Of a stretch of 64,000 nt of DNA, positions 10,416 through 20,023 are shown one piece after another. The notes below the pieces were generated by a model. That model did not search any database, was not told the origin of the DNA, and saw nothing but the letters and a program-made list of their open reading frames with translations. Source of the DNA: Phaseolus vulgaris (taxonomy: Eukaryota; Streptophyta; Magnoliopsida; Fabales; Fabaceae); NCBI RefSeq assembly GCF_000499845.2, contig NW_027174109.1:124001-188000 (forward strand), written 5' to 3'. The position numbers were made by a program, and so were the translations under genes. Numbering within the stretch: position 1 is the stretch's first letter; every line of letters starts with the position of its first letter.

Positions 10416-11380
10416 ATGTCTTCTCGTGCTACCTCCCCCAGGGTCAACCCCAAGGACCTGTATACTTGGGCTTCGAGCGAGCTTCTTGACGAATGCTCAT
10501 GCTTACTCTCCACCAGGGCCATAAGGGAACACAAAGGGGATTCTTGCTCCTATAATCACCGTGCCTTCGCGAGGAGGCATGACGACGACATTGCTGTGCT
10601 CCCTTGCACTCTAGGGGAACCGATATGTGGAGACGAACGGGCCAACGACGGGGTCCCCTTCTTTTACTTCTATCAGGTGGTTTTCAAAACCATCGGCGTA
10701 CGCCTGCCCTTCTCCAGGTTTGAGAAGGAACTGCTGACGGAGATCAATGCTGCTCCGGCCCAGTTATACCCCAACATCTGGGCTTTTGTCAAGGCCTTTG
10801 ACATCCTTTTCGGGTTTCTGGGTTGTGCACCCTCGGTTGACCTTTTTCTTCACTTCTTTGAGGTGAAGAGGCAAAGGCACAACCTCTGGGTAACTCTCAG
10901 TAACGTTCCTGGCAGAGTTCTCCTGACCCCTTTCCAGACCTCCTTTACTGGGTGGAAAGGCCGGTTCTTCAAGGTCTGCTGTTCTGATCTCGTTCCCTCC
11001 GCCCTGGATGGTTTTCCACTGTACTGGGTGAGAGAGACGAGGGCCCTCAAATCCAAACCCTTCAAGAAGCTTGCCAAAATGATCAGGTGGTTTGCCGGAT
11101 TCTCGCTGAGGCGGGAGGGTTCGACTCCGCCACCTTGATCAGTTTGGAGTTCAACGCTGGAACTCTGGAGAGGTATATAGGTATGAGTCACTGCCCTAGA
11201 AACTTCCGCCTTTATCGTTCTCTATCTGGGTGTGTTTTGCTTCATGGTGTCTCTGACACGTTCATCTTCCTTGGTGCAGGATCAAAAATAAACCAAGAGC
11301 GGAGGACGGGACTTACCCGAGCCCTGCGGACTGAAAGCGGGGCTTCGTCTTCTTCCCGTGCTGACTCCGACGGCCACTGA
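10416..11380 (+). pseudogene. Antisense gene B of G2 (short Transposase_28-like form), frameshifted
   Basis: MSSRATSPRVNPKDLYTWASSELLDEC opens the protein; CGDERANDGVPFFYFYQ, FEKELLTEINAAPAQLYPN, VDLFLHFFEVKRQ and GWKGRFFKVCC follow. Compared with the G3 copy, one base is missing near 11080, which shifts the frame (continues in the frame of 11087). The coding intron is 11181-11279 (TATATAG|GTATGA to TGGTGCAG|GATCAA). The last exon is only about 33 codons (SKINQERR..., Ser-rich, stop at 11378-11380), so this form lacks the Pro-rich/coiled-coil half. Duplicate of gene A; which one is ancestral cannot be told here. Confidence 0.8.
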
Positions 11381-11840
11381 AGAGTGGTTATTTCGTGTTT
11401 TGTATGAGTTGTAATGTCTGCCCTTTTCGCATTGCACCCATTTGTATCGAACACCGCTTGTAACATCAACTTTACTATACCATACTTGGTTTTTGCAACA
11501 CCGCTTTACTTTGCATACGTCTCGTATATTGTGCGCTTTTCCTCCGTCATGTTTCTTAGCGGTGCCTGCACTCAGGCGACATCTTTCTTCTGGGCGACGC
11601 CTTCTCTCTTGGTGACGCCTTCTTTCTTGGCGACGCCTTCTTTCTTGGCGTCACCTATCTTCTTGGCGGCGCCTTTTTTCTGGGCGACGCCTCACGCTAC
11701 TTCAAACGGAGAAAGATAAAGACTGAGAACCAAGGCACGGTTTTTTCTCAAACTTGTTTGTTTCTTTTATTTGGGTGACCTCATTAAAAAACCCCGGAAG
11801 GGGAAAAAGAGCGTCCCCTTTATCAAGACTGTTACATAAG
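11381..11840. other. G2 interval between gene B and pol, with conserved post-pol block
   Basis: The 3'UTR of gene B meets the 3' end of pol here. GGCGACGCC-type words are spaced about 18-20 bp apart at 11588-11700. The block 11768-11820 is conserved in G1, G3 and G4: on the minus strand CGCTCTTTTT, a CCCC-TTCC-GGGG hairpin, a T run, AATGAGGTCACCC, then AATAAA. It ends 20 bp from the pol stop. Confidence 0.65.
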
Positions 11841-12707
11841 TCATCTAAAATAAAACTTCAGATTGGCTGCATTCCAACTGCGCGGGATGGGACCCCCTTC
11901 TAAGGTCTCTAGGTTGTACGAGCCGTTGCCCTTAGCTTCGGTAACTCTGAAGGGTCCTGTCCACTTGGGAGACAGCTTATTCTCCATCTCGTATGGGTGG
12001 GCCTTCCTCATCACTAGGTCGCCAATCTGAAACTGTCGCGGCTTCACCTTAGAGCTAAATTGCCGCTCTACTCTCCTCTTTACCGCTTGGGCTTTTATTC
12101 TGGCCTCCTCCCTGGCTTCGTCTAGTAGATCCAGGTTTACCCGCCTTTCTTCGTTGGATTCTTCAACCACAAAGTTTTGAAAGCGTGGCGAGCTTTCATT
12201 TATTTCTACGTGGATCATCGCATCCGACCCGTACACTAAACTGAAAGGTGTCTCAATGGTAGAGGATTGGGGCGTGGTGTGGTATGCCCATATGATCCTT
12301 GGTACTTCCTCCGCCCACGCCCCTTTGGCCTTCTCTAACCTTCTCTTTAACCCCCTCAGCAGAACTCTGTTTGCTGACTCCACTTGCCCGTTGGTCTGGG
12401 GGTGTTCGACTGATGCGAACACTTGCTTGATACCTACCTCAATGCACAGATTTCTTAACTGCTGGCTAGCAAACTGGGTCCCATTATCGGATATCAAGCG
12501 CCTAGGTACGCCAAAGCGACACACAATGTTCTTCCACACAAAATGTTGTACCTTGTGCGCAGTGATCTGTGCCACGGGCTCTGCCTCTATCCACTTGGTG
12601 AAGTACTCGATGGCAACGATCAAATACTTCATCTGCCTTATCGCCAATGGGAACGGACCCAGGATGTCGATTCCCCAGGTATGAAAAGGCCACGGGCTAT
12701 ATATGGA
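11841..12707 (-). pseudogene. G2 integrase core and C-terminus
   Basis: Rve core and C-terminal part of Tat integrase: I.YFTKWIEAEPVAQIT, CRFGVPRRLISDNGTQF with the second catalytic Asp, HPQTNGQVES with the Glu, then WAYHTTPQSS, the DLVMRKAHPYE tail and WNAANLKFYFR before the stop. The first catalytic Asp lies just upstream, where a TGA at 12708-12710 (CGA in G3) breaks the frame. Same frame as 12708-13619. Confidence 0.88.
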
Positions 12708-13679
12708 TCACAGTTCTTCTGGCGGCGCCTTGTGCCAGTCAGCGTGCTTATGGCATTGCCTGCAGCGCTGGGCGTGTCGCGCGCAATCCTCTTTTACTGT
12801 TGGCCAGAAAAACCCTGCGCGTATCACCTTGGAGGCTAAGGACCTTCCCCTTACGTGGCTCCCGCAAATGCCTTCGTGGAGCTCCGCCATTATCCTGGCA
12901 CACTCGTCGCCACTTACACACGTTAGGATAGGGTGACTGAAACCGTGCCTGAACAACACCCCGTCCACCAGAGTATATCTTGCGGCGTTTTTCTTGACCT
13001 TCTTACCCTCTTCAGGCTCCACTGGGAGAGCCCCATCCGCCAGGTACCATTTGTATGGCGTCATCCAGGTGTCTCCCTCGGTTAGGACACATACCTGCAT
13101 TTGCTCTCCTTCTTCGGGCATATCCGCGTACGTGCTGATGCGGGGCACCTTCAGCGTATCTTGGGTCAAAGAGCGATGACTCCTTGGCCTTCCTCTTGTT
13201 GTATAAATCTGGAGGACATCCACCCTGTTATCTTCCACGAATCTACGCGGAGCTTTGAGTGTCTCTTGGATCACTGTCCTCTGTCTACCCCCCTTGCCTG
13301 AGCTGGCCAGCTTTGCAAGCAGGTCAGCTATGGCATTCTGCTCCCTTGGGACATGTATCAGCTCAAGAGCGTTGAATGCTCCCTTCAATAACTGGACGTA
13401 TTTCAGATACGCCGCCATCTGTGGGTCCTTCGCCTGAAACTCACCTGACACCTGCCCCGTAATCAGTTGGGAATCGCTTTTCACCAGGAGGTTCTGCGCG
13501 CCCATCTCCTTGGCCAAGAGCATTCCTGCTATCAGGGCTTTGTATTCCGCCTGATTGTTACTTGCCTTGAAGGAGAAGTGCAGAGCTTGCTCAATCAGTA
13601 TACCGTTGGGTCCCTCCAAGACTATTCCCGCACCACTCCCTTGTTGGTTGGAAGAGCCATCAACCGAGAGCAGCCACTA
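12708..13679 (-). pseudogene. G2 second RNase H and integrase zinc domain
   Basis: First half: the extra RNase H typical of Tat elements (LSVDGSS, SNNQAEYKALIAGMLLAKEMG, KSDSQLITGQVSGEF, HVPREQNAIADLLAKLASS), with the Asp/Glu/Asp set visible. Second half: the integrase HHCC zinc domain (LHEGICGSHV...CRQCHKH). The frame opens after an in-frame TAG at 13677-13679, also present at the same site in G3, and ends with TGA at 12708-12710. Confidence 0.86.
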
Positions 13680-14082
13680 CGAACCCACATCCGCCTCTTG
13701 TTCACCTCCGGGCGAGAGTTCCGCTACGAAATCTGCATACACTTGCCCTTTGATGGATCCTCTAGGCTCGTATTGGATGTCGAATTCCGACAGCTCCACC
13801 GCCCAGCGCACCATTCTTCCCGCCACGTCAGGCTTCTGCAGCACCTTCTGTATAGGGAAGTTTGTCATCACTGCCACCGTAAAGCTGTGGAAGTAATGAC
13901 GGAGCCTCCTGGCTGAAAACACCACTGCTAACGCTGCCTTCTCCAGCGCCTGGTATCTTGTCTCAGCGCCTTGAAATGCCTTGCTCACGAAATAGATGGG
14001 CTTTTGGCTCTGGTCCTGCTCCTGGACTAACACAGAGCTGATTGCCCGCTCCGTTACCGTAAAATAGAGCCGGAGGGGCACG
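13680..14082 (-). pseudogene. G2 RT-linked RNase H, C-terminal part
   Basis: Encodes LRLYFTVTERAISSVLVQEQ, PIYFVSKAFQGAETRYQALEKAALAVVFSARRLRHYF, KPDVAGRMVRWAVELSEFDI and KGQVYADFVAEL, the first RNase H after RT. Upstream the reading is cut at GGGGCACG (14082), where E3 sequence begins; the next G2 piece is at 16297. Confidence 0.88.
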
Positions 14083-15491
14083 ATGACCTTGATTTTTTTC
14101 TCATCTATCAATAGTGTCTTAAAGGAGGACACAAAGACATTTTTATTCAAGATGGCTTTCTTTTTAAAGGAAAACGTCTTTGTGTTCCCCAATGCTCTAT
14201 TAGATTATCTCTTGTTAGAGAAGCTCATGAAGGGGGTTTAATGGGACATTTTGGGGTTGCTAAAACTTTGGATGTGTTGGATGAACATTTCTTTTGGCCT
14301 CATATGCATAAACATGTTCATAGTTTGTGTGATAAATGCATAGCTTGCCGCAAAGCTAAGTCTAAAATGCATCCCCATGGTCTTTATACTCCTCTTCCTA
14401 TCCCTTCAATGCCTTGGGTAGATATATCTATGGATTTCATCTTAGGCTTACCCAAGACATCAAAGGGAAAGGACTCCATTTTTGTGGTAGTGGATCGTTT
14501 TTCAAAGATGGCTCACTTTATTCCTTGCCACAAAGTGGATGATGCATGCCACATTGCAAACCTCTTCTTCCAAGAAGTGGTTCGCTTGCATGGGATTCCT
14601 AGGTCTATAGTGTCCGATAGAGATCCTAAATTCTTGAGTCACTTTTGGAAGACCTTGTGGGGCAAGCTTGGAACTAAGCTTTTATTTTCTACCACTTGCC
14701 ACCCACAAACTGATGGTCAAACCGAGGTGGTGAATAAAACTTTGGGACAACTATTGAGATTCTTTATTTCGGGGAATCCTAGAGTGTGGGAGAATTTACT
14801 ACCCCATGTTGAGTTTGCATATAACCGAGTAGTAAATTCTACCACCTCCCATTCTCCTTTTGAGGTGGTCTATGGGTTTAATCCCCTAACACCTCTTGAT
14901 CTTCTTCCTATTCCCCTTCTTGGAGATGTCTTGTGCAAAGATGGGGATGAAAAGGCTTCTTTTGTGAAAACTTTGCATAAAGACATCAAGAAGAGAATTG
15001 AGAAGAAGGTTGGCAAGTATGCTGAACTTGCCAATAAAAGGAGAAAAGCATTGTTGTTTGATGAGGGCGATTGGGTTTGGCTTCACTTGAGGAAGGATCG
15101 TTTTCCTACTCAAAGGAAGTCCAAACTAATGCCTCAAGGGGATGGACCTTTCCAAGTCCTAAAGAGGATTAATGACAATGCTTATGAGTTAGATATGCCT
15201 GATACATTCTTAGGTAGTCATACTTTTAATGTCAGCGATCTAACTCCTTTTTCTGTAGGTCTCCAGAATTCGTGGTCGAATTCTCTCCAACTCGGGGAGT
15301 ATGATGGAGATCAAGCTCAAGAGGACATGGAGGCCAATCAACAAGATCAAGACGAGGTGGAGGCACAAATAGAAGACGCCCATGGAGGTCAAAGTCCACC
15401 TCAAAGGATTACAAGAAGCATGTTCAGAGCTTTGGGAGCTAGAGGACATTTATTTTCTCTTTTTGTAATTTCTTTAGTTGAAGGTGCTTAG
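14083..15491 (+). CDS. E3 integrase (N-terminally truncated pol)
   Basis: Open from the zinc domain onward ([19 protein letters not shown] just upstream of the first Met at 14241). Counting from that Met: Cys30 and Cys33 of HHCC, catalytic Asp65 in DISMDF, Asp126 in VSDRDPKF, Glu162 in [10 protein letters not shown], a 35-residue Asp-Glu spacing typical of rve cores. A C-terminal SH3-like part follows ([42 protein letters not shown]), then an acidic tail. No chromodomain seen. The last 190 bp lie inside the 3' LTR. Chromovirus-like by motif, lineage unresolved; gag, protease and RT are missing. Confidence 0.86.
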
Positions 15492-16296
15492 AGGGAAACA
15501 TTAGAAACCTCTTTTGTTTTAGCATCTTGTAGGCTTTAGTTAGGAGCTTTAGGGGGGTGTATTAGTAGATAGGTGTAGAAGTAGAATAGGAGGTGCCAAA
15601 CTGAAGGAAAGGGTCACACCTTCCTCATGCATAGAATAGGCGCCGGTTCTAGAATGATTTGGGAGGGAATTTTGAATTGTTTTAGCTTGCATTTTCAGCA
15701 CCTTAGGCTATAAATAGAGGTGCTCTCTTTGTAAAATTCAGATTGGAATTAATCTAAGAAAACTCTACTCAAATTTTGAGTGAACTTTGGAGAGCTTTTG
15801 GAGCCTTCTTCTCTAGTCTTATCTTGATGGATCATTGGAGTCCTCAAGTGGCGGCATCACTCTCATCTAGGAGCATTCCACACTTCTAGTGGCGAGATCT
15901 TCCAACATTCTTCCATCTTCATGAGCACTCTCTTCTCCTTCCTTTCTTCTCTTTCAATTGTTCATGTTGTCTTGTGTTCTTGAGTTGTTTGGTTCGGCTT
16001 TTCTAATTTTCCAGCACCTATGTTTTGTTCTTTGCATTTTAATCTCATTTTGTTCGGTTGAAATGTGTTCTTATGCAATTCTGTTCGGTACTTCTTAATT
16101 CTACCTCTTTTGTTTGGTTCAATTTGACTATAATTGGTTCATCCAAATGAGTTTGGGATTTGGTACTAGTTTTTGGTGAGTTCTTGTCTTAGAACAATGA
16201 TCCAACTCTAAGAAAAGTGCCTCTATAATGTCCAACTCAAGGTGATTCCTAAGAAGGTCAAGAACCTTTCTCTTTATGGCTAGTGGAATCACATCA
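15302..16296 (+). repeat. E3 3' LTR
   Basis: Start TGATGG set by analogy with E2 (both follow a CTC.AACTCG.GGAGTA context) and end CACATCA. TATA box TATAAATA at 15709-15716. About 995 bp. Similar to the E2 LTR around the TATA box, in the segment starting CTCTACTCAAATTTTGAG, and at the end; diverged elsewhere. Confidence 0.8.
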
Positions 16297-16392
16297 GGTT
16301 TGCAGAGGACCTGTGGCGCCGCCAGGTACTCCTTCAACTTAATGAATGCCGCTTCGCATTCGTCAGTCCATGCGAAGCGACTATTTCTCTTG
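16297..16392 (-). pseudogene. G2 RT/RNase H connection fragment
   Basis: 96 bp of G2 pol beyond E3, matching G3 at about 27905-28000 (minus-strand reading FAWTDECEAAFIKLKEYLA). It begins GGTTT, the presumed E3 target duplication, and stops abruptly at 16392 against E2 leader DNA. Confidence 0.82.
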
Positions 16393-16838
16393 CATCAAAA
16401 TATTTTCCAGTAGCTAATTTTTTGTTTTCTTCATCTACTCTAGTGCTTTTCTTTAAGTATTCTTTTGTGTGCCTACTTTCTCATTGAGTTCTTTAATTTT
16501 CTTGCTTGTCTTTTTTTCATTAATCTTTGAGTTTGTCAAACATCTAGTATTCCTTTTGTTCTAGCCTTTCTTTGCTTAAACTTTTTCTTGTTTGTCTTTA
16601 TTGCTTCTTTGGTTTTGTTGTGGTTGGCTTTGAGATTGGTGTGCCTTGCTTTGACATCTTTCATTTGAGGATTACAAGACCTCAAGATCAGATTGGTGCA
16701 AGGACATTATTTCTTTGAGAGTGACCTATTTTCTGGCCAAATTCACTTCGGCAATTGCATTGCCAAACTCACTGTTTTTGCTAATTTTGTTTCTTGACTT
16801 GTTTGCTGTTTTTGTGTGTTTGCTGTTTTTAATTACAA
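16393..16838 (+). other. E2 5' leader
   Basis: T-rich untranslated region between the lost 5' LTR and gag. No primer binding site was found, which fits the deletion that ends at 16392/16393. No coding signal. Confidence 0.6.
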
Positions 16839-18425
16839 ATGGTTGGATTTTCAAGTGATGCATCCTACAAACAGCATTCTCCTTCCAAAGCTTCAATCCT
16901 TGGTGAATTAAATGAAGCACAACGAACCATTAGGCGTTTGGAAGAGAAATTGCAAAAGATGGAGGTGCAACAAGCTAGGCCATCTCCTTCTATCCATGAT
17001 GGGCATCTTTCACATAGACCTTCAACAAGAGCTTCTTCAAATGATTTTGGCCGTGAAGAGGAACATAGAAGAAGGAAGCATCACCATCATTCTCATGAAG
17101 AGAGCTATAACCGTGACCAAAGATATCACCAAGTGTTCAACATTTCTTGTGGACAAGTCCCTAGTCTTAATGGTGATAGTGATCCTAATGTGTATTTAGA
17201 ATGGGAGACTAAGGTTGACCATTATTTTCATGTGAATAAGGTCCAAGATGACGATAAACTTAGGTTAGTTTCTTTATCCTTTTTGGGCTATGTCAAAGAA
17301 TGGTGGCATAAAATTGTAATGGACATTATATATCGCAAGAAACCTCCCGTGGTTTCTTGGAATGCTTTGAAAGAGCGTATGCGCGCGAGGTTTGTTCCTC
17401 CTTCTAGGAAGGAACACTTGTTGAAGTTCCAAAGGCTTCCTCAAGGACATAGGATGGTAGATGAATACTTTAAAGATTTTGAAACAACTTTGACTAAAAT
17501 GAATATGCATGCTAATGAAGAGTCAAAGATAAAATGGTTTGTACGTGGTTTGAGAAGAGATATTAGAGAATTTGTAGAATTAAATGGGTACTCTTCTTTA
17601 AAGAAAGTGTTTCGCAAAGCCATCAAGGTGGAATCATATCTTTTGAAAACAACTTTCAAAAATACTCATGATGATGATTTCTACAACTCTTCTAGGAAGG
17701 ATGCCAACAAAATTTCTACTCAAAATTCTCCTTCCAATTTTTCCAAACAAACCTTGTTTCCAAAAAAAGTTTCTACTACAAATCCTTCTACTCCTAAGTC
17801 ACCTACCAAAACTTCAAATATCAAATGTTTTAAATGTTTAGGTTTTGGGCACATAGCTCTTCATTGTCCACAAAAGCAAATCTTAAAGCTAAACAAGGTA
17901 AAACAAGACCTCACTCACCCACCTACCACAAGTAAAAATGAAAAAGACAAAGAAGGCCAAGTTGACATGGGTCTTATACTTTCACATCCAAGGTGTTTCC
18001 CTTCCTTATCTTTTTCATTACCAAAGGTTCTTACTTCACCACCATCTTGGTTAAAAAATGTTAGGGATGATTTTTTCATACCTCCTAATGGTTGTCACCA
18101 TTTAAGAGGACTTTTTCCAAAAGATATCATCATTCCTAAACAAATTTTTCCAACTTGGTCGTTTTATAGAACCTCCTTTTCTGAAATCCCATTGTTTCCA
18201 AATGCTAAGTCATGTTTTCCTTTTTCTTCCACTTTTAATTGTAAGAATAAACTGACTTTGTTATATGCAGGGATTCAGAATTCGTGGACGAATTCTCTCC
18301 AACTCGAGGAGTATGATGAGAATCAAATAAAGGAGACTTTTATTAATGAAGGAGGAGGACATCCACCCTCACATTTGAAGTTCTTCCTTCTAGTCTTCTC
18401 AAAATTAAAAGAAGACATAAAATAA
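16839..18425 (+). pseudogene. E2 gag fused in frame to a pol tail
   Basis: 528 codons open. Residues about 25-45 are a short coiled coil (LNEAQRTIRRLEEKLQKME); 75-95 are His/Arg-rich; 100-290 form the retrotransposon gag core (DPNVYLEWETKVDHYF, VKEWWHKIV, RFVPPSRKEHLLKFQRLPQG, VDEYFKDFETTLTKM). A CCHC knuckle CFKCLGFGHIALHC is at about 329-342. Protease, RT and integrase are absent: after about 110 residues of unclear origin the frame runs into GIQNSWTNSLQLEEYDE, the same pol tail as the E3 sequence near 15258-15300, and on into the LTR. A non-autonomous deletion derivative; whether it is expressed cannot be seen. Confidence 0.82.
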
Positions 18426-18789
18426 AGATGAGGCCCAAGCCCAAAGCCCAAGCCCAAGAAGGCCAAAGCCCAACAAGCCCAAGTCCATCCCATGAGGGGC
18501 AAGGCCAAGCTTTAAATAAAAGAGCATCATTTGAATTACTCTTAGGAAGTGTGGATATTAAATAAAGAAGTGTGAAAATGTAAAATAAAGTCACATTATC
18601 CATGTGACTTAGGAGGGTAGGTGTAGGTGTAGTTTTTAGGAGGTGTCATAATAGAAAAAGGTCACACCTCCCATGTGACTTGTTTTTGGTGGGAATTTCA
18701 AATGAGTTTTATTTGAATTTTCCCACCTATTTTTCAGCACCTCTAGGCTATAAATAAAGGTGCTTAGCTTGTACAATTCATATTGGAAT
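18314..18789 (+). repeat. E2 3' LTR, left part
   Basis: Copy of 4394-4890 lacking one GCCCAA unit. TATA box TATAAATA at 18749-18756. The last five bases, GGAAT (18785-18789), are the target duplicated by G3. The gag/pol reading frame runs into it and stops at 18425. Confidence 0.9.
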
Positions 18790-19976
18790 TGTTCCGTCCG
18801 GTTGACCGGGACGTCTTCGTGCGCGACCTCAACCGTCAGCTAGGGACTCCTTCCCACTGGTTGCCCGTGGATTCCTGCAAAAAAGAGGACAAAGAGGCGC
18901 CCTAGCGGCCGTTTGCACTCCGACGCTCAAGTCAGCCAGCAAGAAACACCAAAACTGTTCACCTACGTCTCTGAGCACCGCGTATGGCACTCTGAAGGTG
19001 ATAAAAAGAACTGTGTATATGTGTATGTCTTTTCTCCCTCAGGCAAAGATCTTTCCCCAGTCCCTTGTACGCAACCTTAAGCACGAGCAAGCAACTAGAG
19101 AGTTCTTTGGTAAATTTGCCAAAAGTTTGAACCCCTTTTCCAACATTCTCCACGCTATTTAAACTACCCAAGCATTTAAAGCGCCTTAAAGCGCTTTTAA
19201 TCACAAACGTAACGCACTCATTAAAGCGTTTAATTAGAAAACGTAGCGCATTTAAGACGTTGAAACGCTTGGGAGCCATCATAGTACCTGAACGCTCGAA
19301 ACCGAAACTGTATTGAATGACTTTAATTACCTGGCACCTGACTGGGGGGTGTTTCTATTCTGACATGGCTGTCGTACACGTGGAGGGCCTCACGACGCCA
19401 TGACCCCATCTGGGGGCGTTTCCACGTGTGAGTCCTCCTGCTTGGGAGTGCTACTGTGCTAGGGGTGACTTTTTGGGTGCCAACTCATGCCCCCAATTAT
19501 CTAGTCACTTACTTTGAGAGCGTATCTGCCTTCCTCTCGTACCCTGTACCCGGCTACCCTGGGCGTGACCTTCCTCTTGAGTCGTATCTGTCCCAAGGGC
19601 GTCTCGGGGGCAGCAGGAGTACTTCACTAGTCAGGCTGCCCTACACTGGTGCTATTACTATGGCCTTGAAGCCACCTTTTCCTTCTCTTTATCACTGCCC
19701 CGGGTTATCAGGACCTGAGGCCTCCCCACGGCGTTGCTCCCTCCATGGTCTTTCCTACCCATGGGTATCGAGGAACCATACTGTGATCGCCTTGCTTTAG
19801 TACTGTTTGAGCTGGCGACGCCCTGGTTGGGCGACACCTTCACCCAGGCGACGCCTGGCCTTGGCAATGCTTCCTCTTGGCGTCTCTCCACCTAGGCGAC
19901 GCCTCGCGTTGACGTTGACTCTCCAGTCGTTGACTTTGACCTTGACTTAGTCAACGCCCGGATACGGGACGGTACA
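18790..19976 (-). repeat. G3 3' LTR
   Basis: Aligns end to end with 31142-32328 without indels. Contains the GCGCTTTAA-rich stretch (19170-19260), the hairpin module 19737-19774 and GGCGACGCC-type words 19814-19905. Confidence 0.95.
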
Positions 19977-20023
19977 CAAGCCCCCCAGTCTTAAGCCGAA
20001 GACTTGTCTTCAGCGCAAAGACT
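19977..20023 (-). promoter_or_regulatory. G3 polypurine tract and two-stem inverted repeat
   Basis: Minus-strand GACTGGGGGGCTTG next to the LTR. Outer arms AGTCTT 19987-19992 and AAGACT 20018-20023; inner arms GAAGAC 19998-20003 and GTCTTC 20006-20011. Identical to G2 over this stretch although the flanks have diverged. Confidence 0.78.

Larger units (their letters stand above)
14083..16296 (+). mobile_element. E3: 3' half of a gypsy element inside G2
   Basis: Plus-strand integrase and 3' LTR of an element related to, but distinct from, E2. The right end CACATCA at 16296 is a normal LTR end followed by GGTTT. In G3 the undamaged site reads CTACC-GGTTT-GC, so E3 probably inserted at GGTTT; the other duplication copy, nine bases of G2 and the 5' half of E3 were then removed by one deletion joining 14082 to 14083. 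Confidence 0.8.
4891..16392 (-). mobile_element. G2: Tat-type element, 5' half deleted, carrying E3
   Basis: Left edge is an LTR starting TGTTCC inside E2's 5' LTR (preceding bases GAAAC). Order along the plus strand: 3' LTR, polypurine tract, antisense genes A and B, then integrase, RNase H and the RT end reading left on the minus strand. At 14082/14083 pol is replaced by E3; pol resumes at 16297-16392 and then stops abruptly against E2 leader DNA. The gag, protease, most of RT, the 5' LTR of G2 and the remaining 5' LTR of E2 are gone, best explained by one deletion ending at 16392/16393. Same family as G3. Confidence 0.88.

Noticed and set aside
11768..11820. Bacterial-type terminator (hairpin plus T run)
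   Set aside because: The window is plant nuclear DNA; the similarity is formal. Kept as a conserved block of unknown role.
14241..15491. E3 as the missing pol of E2
   Set aside because: E3 lies inside G2, which itself inserted into E2, and its LTR differs clearly from that of E2; it is a separate, related element.
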